Part shown: positions 40,200 to 47,655 of the stretch, one piece after another
How positions within the stretch are numbered: the stretch's first letter is position 1
Layout of the letters: each line of letters opens with the position of its first letter
Origin: Clostridia bacterium
GTDB taxonomy: Bacteria; Bacillota; Clostridia; Oscillospirales; CAG-272
Assembly (NCBI GenBank): GCA_017462485.1
Contig: JAFTRA010000013.1
Location: 1 to 47,655, forward strand
Direction of reading: 5' to 3'
DNA: 47,655 bases
Notes under the pieces: model-generated
Seen by the model: the letters and a program-made list of their open reading frames with translations, nothing else
The model's database searches: none
Told to the model about the DNA's origin: nothing
Position numbers and translations under genes: made by a program

Positions 40200-41080
40200 T
40201 TAAGCACCCCCTTGTCCGAAAGCTCACCGAAGAATACGTTTAAAATCTTCTCATCGGAGGGAACGAGTATATAATTTCCGCCCCTTGCCTCGCTATAATT
40301 CTTCACCCTGTCAACCACGAAGCGAAGAGCGCTCTTATAAGCGTTTACTCGCTCCTTGTCAATCTTTTTGCGGAAGAATTTTGCCGGGCTTTCCGAATCG
40401 TAAAGGTGCATCTTTCCGCGGAACTGCGGATTAAGCTCCTCTCTTGAGAGAACCTGAACGCATAGTATATCTCTTTTCTTCTCCGCGAGCTTATCAATGG
40501 CAACCTCGTATTTTTCATCGGTCATAAAATCGGATATTATCACCGAGCATCCGTCACCCATTCCGAGCTTTGCCGTGGAAATCGCCTCTGTAATGGATGC
40601 GTCGCCATAAAACTCAATCTCGTTGAGCTTGTTTATATAGTTCATGTAGGAATCCTTTCCTACCATGCCGGATATGATTTCCTCTGCCTGATTCCCATGG
40701 ATAGCATAGATTGACACCTTGTCCATCTCGCAAATCGAGAGATAAGCAAATGCCGCGGCTACTCTCAACGCCTGGTCCGCTTTTTCAAGTATTCCGTGCT
40801 GCATTGAACGGCTGGCGTCTATATAAATCCTCGTATGCATCTGTCTTTCGTCTAGATAAAGCTTCTGATAAAGCTTATCAAATCTGGCATAAACGTTCCA
40901 GTCGATTTTATTTATATCGTCTCCGGGAACGTAATCACGATAATCCGCAAATTCGGAAGAAGAACCAAAATTCTTCGTCTGACGGTTTCCGCCAAACATA
41001 CCGGCAACGTTATTTTTGAGTATCGTTTGCATCGTTTCTATTTCAGCGAGCAACGCCTCATCAATTACCATCTTTCCCAT
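40196..41080 (-). CDS. DUF58 family protein
   Basis: A 294-residue soluble DUF58 protein. The characteristic DYRDYVPGDDxxxIDW segment is at residues 47-61, and a VWA-like fold carries D88-x-S90-x-S92 (IDASRSM). DUF58 proteins are standard partners of MoxR ATPases. The start directly abuts the moxR stop (TAAATG), and the stop overlaps the next start by 4 nt, so stoichiometric coexpression is likely. Confidence 0.92.
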   Translation of the reverse strand: MGKMVIDEALLAEIETMQTILKNNVAGMFGGNRQTKNFGSSSEFADYRDYVPGDDINKIDWNVYARFDKLYQKLYLDERQMHTRIYIDASRSMQHGILEKADQALRVAAAFAYLSICEMDKVSIYAIHGNQAEEIISGMVGKDSYMNYINKLNEIEFYGDASITEAISTAKLGMGDGCSVIISDFMTDEKYEVAIDKLAEKKRDILCVQVLSREELNPQFRGKMHLYDSESPAKFFRKKIDKERVNAYKSALRFVVDRVKNYSEARGGNYILVPSDEKILNVFFGELSDKGVLK

Positions 41081-42130
41081 TTAGCGAACCTTTTTGGTCT
41101 CCTTTATTATCATTTCAATTACGTCGTCAACGCCAAGCTTCTCGTTTGCGGCGGTAAAGTTAAGCTTGATTCTGTGGCGAAGAACGGGATAGGCAAGAGT
41201 GTCAATATCCTCGTACGATACGTTGTATCTGCCCTGCATAAGAGCGCGGACCTTTGCGGCAGTGATAAGTCCCTGCGCGGCTCTGGGGGACGCACCGTAT
41301 TTAACGTACTTTTTAGCGGAGTCCGAGCTATCCTTGAGCTCGGGGTGAGTATTGGAAACGAGGTTTACCGTGTACATTAAAACTTCCTTCGTTACGGGAA
41401 CGGCGGACGCAAGCTTTCTCATTTCAAGAATCTCCGCTCCGCTTATAACAGCCTTTGCGGTTTCCGCCATCGTCTTCTGCGTCATTCTTACGATATCGGC
41501 AAGCTCGTTTGCGGTGGGGAAATTAACTATAAGCTTGAACATAAATCTGTCCATCTGCGCCTCGGGAAGAGGATACGTACCGTCCTGCTCAATGGGGTTT
41601 TCGGTAGCGAGAACGAAGAACGGCTCCTGAATCTTATACGACTTATTCGCCACGGTTACCTTATGCTCCTGCATTACCTCAAGCATAGCCGACTGCGTCT
41701 TGGGAGTGGCACGGTTGATTTCGTCCGCAAGAACGAGATTCGCAAAGATAGGACCGGGACGGAACTTGGTGTTGAGCTTTCCCTTTTCGTCCTTCTCAAT
41801 AACGTTCGTACCCGTCACGTCGGAGGGCATAAGGTCGGGGGTGAACTGAATTCTCGAGAAGGGCAAGGAAAGCACCTTTCCGAGAGAACGTACAAGACGA
41901 GTCTTACCAACTCCGGGAACACCCTCAAGAAGCACGTTTCCGCCCGCTACAATAGCGATAATAACGTTATCTATAATCTCATTTTGACCTACGACGTCCT
42001 TTGCAAGCTCCATTCTTACGTCGTTTATCTTTTTACTGAAGCTCTTAACCTTCACCAAATCTATTACTCCCGCAGATGTTGCCTTTGCAGGCGCGGAGTT
42101 TACGGTTTTCTTTAAAGTTGTTTTATTCAT
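41081..42130 (-). CDS. MoxR-family AAA+ ATPase
   Basis: A 349-residue MoxR ATPase. Walker A GVPGVGKT (70-77), Walker B LVLADEINR with Asp136-Glu137, sensor 1 ATENP, an arginine-finger region DRF, and the lid domain with GASPRAAQ. MoxR proteins act as chaperone-like ATPases for cofactor insertion or complex assembly together with VWA proteins. An extra Lys/Thr/Ala-rich N-terminal stretch of about 25 residues precedes the core. AGAGGA precedes the ATG. The gene lies 34 nt after the DUF4175-like gene. Confidence 0.95.
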   Translation of the reverse strand: MNKTTLKKTVNSAPAKATSAGVIDLVKVKSFSKKINDVRMELAKDVVGQNEIIDNVIIAIVAGGNVLLEGVPGVGKTRLVRSLGKVLSLPFSRIQFTPDLMPSDVTGTNVIEKDEKGKLNTKFRPGPIFANLVLADEINRATPKTQSAMLEVMQEHKVTVANKSYKIQEPFFVLATENPIEQDGTYPLPEAQMDRFMFKLIVNFPTANELADIVRMTQKTMAETAKAVISGAEILEMRKLASAVPVTKEVLMYTVNLVSNTHPELKDSSDSAKKYVKYGASPRAAQGLITAAKVRALMQGRYNVSYEDIDTLAYPVLRHRIKLNFTAANEKLGVDDVIEMIIKETKKVR

Positions 42131-42164
42131 TTGTTTGTCCTCTCAATTCTTATTTCTTTGTCCG

Positions 42165-43664
42165 TCATTCTTCGACGTCGCCTTTTTCATCGAAGCCGTT
42201 GAAAAGTATCTGGAAATATTTCTGGTAAATAGCCTTTTTCTCTTCGTCATCAACGTTGTTGATTTTGTCGTTATATAACGCCCAAAGATTTCCGTAAGGC
42301 ACGGTTTCGTCGCTTCCTATATCGTAAACCTTGTCGTTCGTCGGATACGTGTGTCCGTCTCCGGCACTCGCTCCGTCTCCTCTTTCGTCGTCGGGCTTTG
42401 TATCTTCGGGCTGCTTGTCCTTGTCCGAATCGTCATCGCCCTGCGGCTTTGTTATGCCGAATATACCGTAAAGCCTGTCTGTTGCGTAATCTCCGACGCT
42501 TATATTAACAAGCTCGGGCTCCATAGCCGAGTAAATCTCGGGTTCCATAACGGTAAGAAGGGTTTGAATTTTCGTTTTCGACCAATCATATGTATTATCG
42601 GGAAGCTTTTCAGCAATTTTAGCGAATCCGTATACGGTCTCGCCAATTATCTCGTTGTCCTCTTCGACGTTAACGAGTCGCGAAAGCGCTACGTACAGAG
42701 CCTCGGTTTCCGGAACGTCGGAAAACGCAAGCGAAAGTGAAACGTAAGCCGAGGTGTTTTCAAGCTTTTTCTTCGTGCTGTCACGCATCGTCTCGGAAGA
42801 AACGTCCTCATCAGCTTCGGCCGAATATTTTAAAGCCGCGGAAAGTCTTGCGGATATATTGGAAAAATCGGCCCACTCTTCAGCCTTAAGATACTCTGCT
42901 ACAATATTCGTAATATCATCCTGATTAGAAATCAGCGCCTCGTAAAGCTCCTCTATGCATTCGGAATCGTCAATGGTCTTTTCAATGTCGAATATCGAGC
43001 TCTTAACACGCTCCACCATTTCCCTGTGCAGCTCTACCGTTTTTAAATCCGAAAGCAGCTCTTCAAGATTTGATACAACCGACTCCTTGTATACGGATTC
43101 CATGTCCGAGGATTTTACATTTTCTATAAGCTCTGTAAGCTGCGCAATCTGCTTTTCGCTTATCGCAAACGCAAGCTCCGGTTCGTCGTTCGAATTATCA
43201 CCTTCGTCGCTTGGTATGAGAGCTAAAGAAACTGCGAGAAGCGCTGCGCCTAAAACGATAGCCAAAAAATACAACCACATCCTGCCGAATTTGAGCTGCT
43301 TCGAATCAAAGCCTCTTAATGAATTAACGGCATCCTCACGCTGAAGCTCTATAACGCTTCCCTTCTCCCCTCCGTACTCAAGCATTGTCTGAACTCTTTC
43401 CTTAAGGGCAAACCGTTCGTCGAGTCTTATCGCAAGCTCTTCGTCAGAAAAACGAAGCGATAAAAACAAAACCGCAAACGCAAGACACCCCGCGCCGAAT
43501 CCTATGCAAGCGCAAATCCACGGACTCATCTTTAAAAGTCCAAAATCCCAAAGAAGAAGGCTGATGCCCGCAAAAGCAAAATCGGCAGCAAGTCCCGCCA
43601 TTACGGACTTCGTCAACCTGATTTTAGAAAGTCTGCTTTTGAATTTCAGAAATCTTCCGTCCAT
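42165..43664 (-). CDS. DUF4175-like membrane protein with coiled-coil region
   Basis: 499 residues. A basic N terminus is followed by two closely spaced spans (about 18-40 and 46-68), a short cytoplasmic segment with DERFALKERVQT (a pattern I associate with DUF4175-like proteins), a third span (about 128-150), then a long acidic, helical region to about 400 and an Asp/Lys/Gly-rich tail. It is the first gene of the MoxR-VWA operon, where such a protein is a common companion. AGGAG precedes the ATG. The family call is by pattern and context. Confidence 0.65.
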   Translation of the reverse strand: MDGRFLKFKSRLSKIRLTKSVMAGLAADFAFAGISLLLWDFGLLKMSPWICACIGFGAGCLAFAVLFLSLRFSDEELAIRLDERFALKERVQTMLEYGGEKGSVIELQREDAVNSLRGFDSKQLKFGRMWLYFLAIVLGAALLAVSLALIPSDEGDNSNDEPELAFAISEKQIAQLTELIENVKSSDMESVYKESVVSNLEELLSDLKTVELHREMVERVKSSIFDIEKTIDDSECIEELYEALISNQDDITNIVAEYLKAEEWADFSNISARLSAALKYSAEADEDVSSETMRDSTKKKLENTSAYVSLSLAFSDVPETEALYVALSRLVNVEEDNEIIGETVYGFAKIAEKLPDNTYDWSKTKIQTLLTVMEPEIYSAMEPELVNISVGDYATDRLYGIFGITKPQGDDDSDKDKQPEDTKPDDERGDGASAGDGHTYPTNDKVYDIGSDETVPYGNLWALYNDKINNVDDEEKKAIYQKYFQILFNGFDEKGDVEE

Positions 43665-43711
43665 TTTTTCTCCTCATATATTTTATATATCTAAAAATAA
43701 TTTTGTATTTT

Positions 43712-43740
43712 ATTTTATCATAACTTTACGTCGGTGTCAA
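43712..43740 (-). promoter_or_regulatory. Consensus sigma-A promoter for the MoxR-VWA operon
   Basis: On the minus strand TTGACA (43740-43735), 17 bp, TAAAAT (43717-43712), giving a leader of about 40 nt. Confidence 0.85.
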
Positions 43741-43866
43741 TACTTCCTCCAAACAAAGCGCTTTCTTTTCCGTTAGAAAATCATTTATTTTTTGATTCGG
43801 TGATAGAATTATTCATAAATGCCGCTTATAATGAAATTGATAAAGATTTTGAAGAGAGGAAGCTAT

Positions 43867-44979
43867 ATGAGGAAAATAAGAAAATCTATACATCCCGACG
43901 ACGATTTCCACTATGAAAAAATGGGGCTGAAACGTGACACGGTACAGCTCTTCGAGGACGGAGCACGTGTTGACGGCTCTCGCGGTACGTACGAGTGGTG
44001 GTACTATGACTCTCACTATCCCGACGGAACGGTACTCGTTATATTCTTTTTTTCCAAAATGCCTATAAGCGTAAACGGTCCGATAAAGCCGATATCCACC
44101 ATCGAGCTTACTCTTCCCGATGGCAGAAAGTTTTCCGAGGAGGTTTATGCCACAGTCGAGGAAAGTCATTACGCAAAAGACAAGTGCGACGTCAAGATTG
44201 GAGAATGTTATTGCCGTGGCGACCTTAGTCACTACGACGTGGTTTTCAAAGGAAAAAGCATGAGCGCAAGACTCACGCTCGACGGAACTATAAGAGCCTG
44301 GCGCTCGCAGACGGGCAGTATTTTCTTCGGAGATAACGAGGAGCATTATTTTGCCTGGCTTCCCGCAATTCCCGAAGGCAAGGCGGTAGCAGACGTTACC
44401 TACGACGGTGGCAAGGAGCTTCACCTTGAGGGCTCCGGATACCACGATCACAACTGGGGCAACGTTTCTATGCTCAAGCTTATGCACCATTGGTATTGGG
44501 GCAGAGCGAAGATAGGCGAGTACAAGGTCATTTCGGCTTGGATAACCGGAGAGAAAAAATACGGTTACAAGGATTTTGACGTATTTCTCTTGGCGAAAGG
44601 CAACGAAATCCTTGGCGACAATTCAAATCACACCCTCAAATTCAAGCCGGAGGATAGATACGTCGATGAAGAAACGGGCAAGCCCGTGTATAATAAAGTC
44701 ATTTACGAATACACCACCGATACAGGCGATGAATACAGAATTACCTATGACCGCCACGGTGATATAAACAAAACACGCTTCACCGACGTTCTCCCCCGCC
44801 CGCTCGGTATTTTGGCAAAGCTTGTAGGCTTTGACGGTGGATATTTGCGATTCGAGGGCGATGCAACTATCGAGAAAATCGAAAACGGCGCAGTCGTCGA
44901 ATCCGTCACAGACTCTGCCGTGTGGGAGCTGATGTATTTCGGTAAATCCGCAGCTGACGAAAAATACAAAAACGCATAA
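43867..44979 (+). CDS. AttH/CrtC-like lipocalin-type protein
   Basis: A 370-residue soluble protein with the hallmarks of the AttH/CrtC (carotenoid 1,2-hydratase-like) double-lipocalin family: YEWWYYDSHYPDG near residue 42 and the GYHDHNWGN motif near 195. The second barrel runs to the C terminus. No signal peptide and no carotenoid genes are nearby, so hydratase activity on another hydrophobic ligand is as likely as carotenoid chemistry. The ATG at 43867 is chosen because AGAGGA lies 7 nt upstream; an ATG at 43819 in the same frame lacks a site. It is divergent from the MoxR-VWA operon and followed by its own terminator. Confidence 0.75.
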   Translation: MRKIRKSIHPDDDFHYEKMGLKRDTVQLFEDGARVDGSRGTYEWWYYDSHYPDGTVLVIFFFSKMPISVNGPIKPISTIELTLPDGRKFSEEVYATVEESHYAKDKCDVKIGECYCRGDLSHYDVVFKGKSMSARLTLDGTIRAWRSQTGSIFFGDNEEHYFAWLPAIPEGKAVADVTYDGGKELHLEGSGYHDHNWGNVSMLKLMHHWYWGRAKIGEYKVISAWITGEKKYGYKDFDVFLLAKGNEILGDNSNHTLKFKPEDRYVDEETGKPVYNKVIYEYTTDTGDEYRITYDRHGDINKTRFTDVLPRPLGILAKLVGFDGGYLRFEGDATIEKIENGAVVESVTDSAVWELMYFGKSAADEKYKNA

Positions 44980-44982
44980 ATA

Positions 44983-45042
44983 AAAACAGTCAACGAGTAC
45001 AATCAAATCCCATTTCAAAAAGGGCTGCTCGTTGGCTGTTTT
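44983..45042 (+). terminator. Rho-independent terminator of the AttH/CrtC-like gene
   Basis: A 15-bp stem (44983-44997 with 45028-45042, one G-T pair) ends in TTTT. The rest of the 44980-45264 gap holds only the promoter element at its end. Confidence 0.8.
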
Positions 45043-45231
45043 GCCGTATTTTGTAACGATTAGTTTGCATTTTTCGATATTAAAACATCATTTTCGAGTG
45101 TTGTATCATACCTTGCCGATTTTATCAAGCGGTTTTCACTTCTTCTTTTCAATGAAAAATAACGTAGCCTTATACAAAGAATAGAGCCTTGAATTTCTTG
45201 CGAGTTTGTGGTAAAATAATTTTGATAGAAA

Positions 45232-45240
45232 TGTTATAAT
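45232..45240 (+). promoter_or_regulatory. Extended -10 promoter for bcp
   Basis: TGTTATAAT, a TGn extended -10 box, 24 nt before the ATG. No good -35 is visible. Confidence 0.5.
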
Positions 45241-45264
45241 ATTATAAACAACAGGAGACGGAAA

Positions 45265-45717
45265 ATGTTAAATATAGGTGATCGCGCACCAAACTTTACT
45301 CTTAAAGATAAAAACGGAAATGACGTAAGACTATCAGACTTTATCGGCAAAAAGGTCGTCCTTTATTTCTACCCCAAGGATAATACCCCCGGATGCACAA
45401 GACAGGCATGCGCCTTCGCAGGAGCATACGCGGAATTTCAGAATAGAAGCGTAGAGGTTATTGGAATCAGTCGTGACGGTATCGCATCTCACGTTAAATT
45501 TGCCGAAAAATATAATCTGCCCTTCGTGCTGCTTTCCGACCCAGATCTTGAGGCAATTGGGGCATACGGTGTGTGGCAAGAAAAGAAGCTGTACGGAAAG
45601 GTTAGCTTTGGTGTCGTTCGTACCACATTCATTATCGATGAGAATGGAATTATAGAAAAGGTAATGCCAAAGGTTAAGCCGGATACAAACGCTGCGGAAA
45701 TATTAGAGTTTCTATAA
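45265..45717 (+). CDS. bcp: Bcp-type peroxiredoxin (thiol peroxidase)
   Basis: A 150-residue cytoplasmic peroxiredoxin of the PrxQ/BCP group that reduces peroxides with thioredoxin. The peroxidatic Cys44 lies in the conserved TPGCT context and the resolving Cys49 is five residues later, as in atypical 2-Cys BCPs. FYPKDNTPG and the SDP segment are intact. ACAGGAG precedes the ATG. The rhodanese lipoprotein gene follows after 28 nt. Confidence 0.95.
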   Translation: MLNIGDRAPNFTLKDKNGNDVRLSDFIGKKVVLYFYPKDNTPGCTRQACAFAGAYAEFQNRSVEVIGISRDGIASHVKFAEKYNLPFVLLSDPDLEAIGAYGVWQEKKLYGKVSFGVVRTTFIIDENGIIEKVMPKVKPDTNAAEILEFL

Positions 45718-45745
45718 ATAATGTCCAAAATAACGGAGATATATT

Positions 45746-46138
45746 ATGAGAAAAATAAGAAGGCTTTTGCCATTTGTTCTTTCGCTGATGTTTTTGTCGT
45801 CCTGCGGAGATCTCGGAAGCTCATCTTTGGGTTTCCGTCAGATAAGCATGGACGAAGCAGTTAAGATGATGAGAGACGAGAAAGACTATATAATTCTCGA
45901 CGTGCGCAGACCCGAGGAATTTGCCGAGGGGCATATCCCCGGAGCGATAAACGTTCCGAACGAGGAAATAGGCACTACTGATATTGCAGAGCTTCCGAAC
46001 AAGTCGCAGCTGATACTCGTATACTGCAGAAGGGGCAGACGAAGCAAGGAAGCCTCCGAAAAGCTGGTCAAACTCGGATACACGAACATAGTTGAATTTG
46101 GCGGTATCCTCGACTATAAAGGCGAGATTGAAAAATAA
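45746..46138 (+). CDS. Rhodanese-domain lipoprotein
   Basis: A 130-residue single rhodanese domain on a lipoprotein anchor: lipobox LSSC (Cys20), then LDVRRPEEFAEGHIPGAINVP and the active-site loop with Cys94 (YCRRGRRS). Rhodaneses carry persulfide sulfur or act on thiol redox. The extracellular, lipid-anchored position and the adjacent peroxiredoxin suggest a redox-related role. CGGAG precedes the ATG, and a bidirectional terminator follows. Confidence 0.92.
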   Translation: MRKIRRLLPFVLSLMFLSSCGDLGSSSLGFRQISMDEAVKMMRDEKDYIILDVRRPEEFAEGHIPGAINVPNEEIGTTDIAELPNKSQLILVYCRRGRRSKEASEKLVKLGYTNIVEFGGILDYKGEIEK

Positions 46139-46144
46139 ATAATT

Positions 46145-46173
46145 ATGCCGACGAGCAAAAAACTCGTCGGCAT
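46145..46173. terminator. Bidirectional terminator
   Basis: An 11-bp perfect stem ATGCCGACGAG/CTCGTCGGCAT (46145-46155/46163-46173) followed by TTTT. It lies between the converging rhodanese and chrA genes. Confidence 0.85.
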
Positions 46174-46179
46174 TTTAAT

Positions 46180-46752
46180 TTATACCCCGTAAAGCAAAAC
46201 TCCGAGCGCCCCGGATATTACAATCAGAATTATGGGGGAAAGTGATTTCCTTTTCCATTTTGAATATGCAAAGGAAATTGCGCATATAACTGCTAAAACT
46301 ATGAGCGTTCGATAGTCAAAATTAGGTGTGCTGTGCACGTTTTTGATACCGACGCCAAGGCTTAAAAGCATAGTAACTGCAGTTCCTAAAATCAAAGCAA
46401 CAATTGCCGGGCGAATACCGCCAAGGATAGCTTTGACACCTGCGTACTTCAAAAGCTTAGTGAATACCGATGCAATCAAGAGAATAATAACAAATGACGG
46501 AAGCACTACTCCGAGCGTTGCAAGGAACGCACCAAGAACACCTCCCTGCGACGAGCCTACGAATGTTGCCATATTCACGGCAATCGGTCCGGGTGTTGAC
46601 TCCGCAACCGCAATAAAATTAAGCAACTCCTCTTCCGTGAGCCAACCGTTTGCAAGGCAGTCGTCTCTTATGATAGAAATCATTCCGTATCCACCGCCAA
46701 ATGAAACCGCGCCGATTTTAAGGAAGGTCAAAAACAACTTTAAGAAAATCAT
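46180..46752 (-). CDS. Chromate transporter family protein, half-size (second of pair)
   Basis: A 190-residue short-chain ChrA-family membrane protein with about six spans. The family motifs FGGGYGM near residue 19 and AESTPGPIAVN near 50 are intact. Half-size ChrA proteins are encoded as pairs that work together to export chromate or sulfate-like anions, although many are not proven to move chromate. It overlaps the other half by 4 nt (ATGA). Confidence 0.9.
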   Translation of the reverse strand: MIFLKLFLTFLKIGAVSFGGGYGMISIIRDDCLANGWLTEEELLNFIAVAESTPGPIAVNMATFVGSSQGGVLGAFLATLGVVLPSFVIILLIASVFTKLLKYAGVKAILGGIRPAIVALILGTAVTMLLSLGVGIKNVHSTPNFDYRTLIVLAVICAISFAYSKWKRKSLSPIILIVISGALGVLLYGV

Positions 46753-47336
46753 TTTTCATCCTCCCCATTTTTATTTCTCAAATACCCTACCGTGTAAATT
46801 AAAAGGCCTGCAACACCGAATATGAGAATATAAAATATCGAAGAGAAGCTTACCGAAAACAAAGAAAACAGTATCATAACACAAAACGTAATTAGCATAA
46901 CCCCTACGTTAAACAGAGTTTTCTTTATTTTCTTCAGCATTTTAAAACCTGCCGTGAGAATTAAGAACACCACGCATACCTGAATACCGTGGAATGCGGA
47001 TGCTACCCACTTTATCTCAAGGAAGCTATTAAAGAAAAGTGATATGAGATAGATAATAGCAAATGATGGAATACACATTCCAAGCGTTGCAATAAGAGCA
47101 CCCAAGAAACCCGCCCTCTTATATCCGATGTAAGTAGAGCAATTAATTGCAATTGGCCCGGGAGTTGATTCCGCAATCGTAACGAGATTCATAAATTCTT
47201 CACTGCCGAGCCACCTCTTTCGCTCGACGAATTCGTTGTCAAGGAGATTTATCATTGCATATCCGCCACCGAACGTGAACATTCCTATTTTCATCATCGC
47301 AATAAACAAACCGAATAATGATTTTATTTTGTTCAA
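46749..47336 (-). CDS. Chromate transporter family protein, half-size (first of pair)
   Basis: A 195-residue short-chain ChrA protein with FGGGYAMI near residue 24 and AESTPGPIAIN. A TTG at 47336 is taken as the start since GAGG is 9-10 nt upstream. The longer frame from TTG at 47378 would begin at or before the predicted transcription start and adds a charged segment not typical of the family. It is first in a two-gene operon with its own promoter. Confidence 0.85.
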   Translation of the reverse strand: MNKIKSLFGLFIAMMKIGMFTFGGGYAMINLLDNEFVERKRWLGSEEFMNLVTIAESTPGPIAINCSTYIGYKRAGFLGALIATLGMCIPSFAIIYLISLFFNSFLEIKWVASAFHGIQVCVVFLILTAGFKMLKKIKKTLFNVGVMLITFCVMILFSLFSVSFSSIFYILIFGVAGLLIYTVGYLRNKNGEDEK

Positions 47337-47381
47337 TTCAATTTCCTCTTTCTTTCGTTTTAGCCTTGCCCACCGCAAAAA

Positions 47382-47410
47382 ATTATATCACAAATTGCAA
47401 TACTTTTCAA
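47382..47410 (-). promoter_or_regulatory. Sigma-A promoter for the chrA pair
   Basis: On the minus strand TTGAAA (47410-47405), 17 bp, TATAAT (47387-47382). Confidence 0.75.
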
Positions 47411-47458
47411 TATTAAATTAAAACGAAGAAAGGCGTTCAGATCAAGCTCCTTTTACTG

Positions 47459-47487
47459 TTGCAAAAACACGTGAGCTGTGATATAAT
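47459..47487 (+). promoter_or_regulatory. Sigma-A promoter for the last partial gene
   Basis: TTGCAA (47459-47464), 17 bp, TATAAT (47482-47487). Confidence 0.7.
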
Positions 47488-47555
47488 AAACTCACCGAAA
47501 ATCTAGAATTTGATGGCCACTTTTAAGATGATTAACAAATTAGGAGGGGATCTTT

Positions 47556-47655
47556 ATGACTAAAAAGAGGAAGATTATTCTTGCAACGGTAGCGTTCTCT
47601 ATTTTATTGGCTATAGGGGTAAGTCTTACATATATTTTTGCTGTGGCATTGCCGC
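47556..47655 (+). CDS. Partial gene, N terminus of membrane or secreted protein
   Basis: An ATG at 47556 is preceded by a strong TAGGAGGGG site and a promoter at 47459-47487. The 33 visible codons encode a basic N terminus (MTKKRK) and a hydrophobic stretch of about 25 residues, a signal peptide or signal anchor. The gene runs off the window, so no family can be assigned. Confidence 0.75.
   Translation, partial: MTKKRKIILATVAFSILLAIGVSLTYIFAVALP

Noticed and set aside
43813-44490. Minus-strand open frame of 225 codons
   Set aside because: It is antisense to the AttH/CrtC-like gene, which carries clear family motifs and a good ribosome site.
47337-47378. TTG start giving the first ChrA half 14 extra residues
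   Set aside because: It lies at or before the transcription start expected from the promoter at 47410-47382 and adds an atypical charged extension.

Overview
The window looks like a chromosomal segment of an anaerobic, spore-forming Firmicute of the class Clostridia, probably an uncultured gut lineage. The evidence is a SpoIIE-type sporulation phosphatase, Bacillota-style AddA, a UPF0210/UPF0237 pair, strong AAAGGAGG-type ribosome binding sites, near-consensus sigma-A promoters (TTGACA-N17-TATAAT) and AT-rich intergenic DNA. No rRNA, tRNA, CRISPR array, insertion sequence or prophage gene is visible.

Left part (1-9860), sugar catabolism. A metallo-beta-lactamase-fold (UlaG-like) hydrolase is divergent from a tightly packed six-gene unit: ROK regulator, zinc alcohol dehydrogenase, FGGY sugar kinase, two tandem MtlD-like dehydrogenases and a GH2 glycosidase. 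Between the two arms lies a 43-bp perfect palindrome that carries a TTGACA-N17-TATAAT promoter on both strands. No transporter is present. The unit ends in a terminator, followed by a 135-nt nested inverted-repeat element.

Middle part (9900-27100), mostly housekeeping. It holds spoIIE, UPF0210 plus the ACT-domain protein UPF0237, truB, addA, a minimal DtxR-type regulator, and a cobalamin-riboswitch-controlled pair (DUF4430 lipoprotein and ECF transporter S component). Next come two YwaF/TMEM164-like membrane proteins and a YhhN-like lysoplasmalogenase, a possible ether-lipid remodelling cluster, and then alaS.

Right-centre part (27100-43740), cell envelope and the most unusual region. A minus-strand operon starts at a consensus promoter near 43735 and encodes a DUF4175-like membrane protein, a MoxR AAA+ ATPase, a DUF58 protein, a BatA-like VWA membrane protein, a second membrane protein with two VWA domains, and a Cys-rich lipoprotein. 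Its genes are coupled by ATGA overlaps or near-zero gaps. Downstream, with its own promoter, is a 1784-residue lipoprotein that begins with five tandem Cys/His repeats, each ending in an EF-hand-like loop with an embedded CxxC. A 360-residue lipoprotein further on shares one such loop and the same beta-sandwich modules. Together these could be a MoxR-VWA machine and its surface clients.

Right end (43800-47655). An AttH/CrtC-like protein is followed by a Bcp peroxiredoxin with a rhodanese lipoprotein, a pair of half-size ChrA transporters on the minus strand, and the first 33 codons of a secreted or membrane protein that runs off the window.
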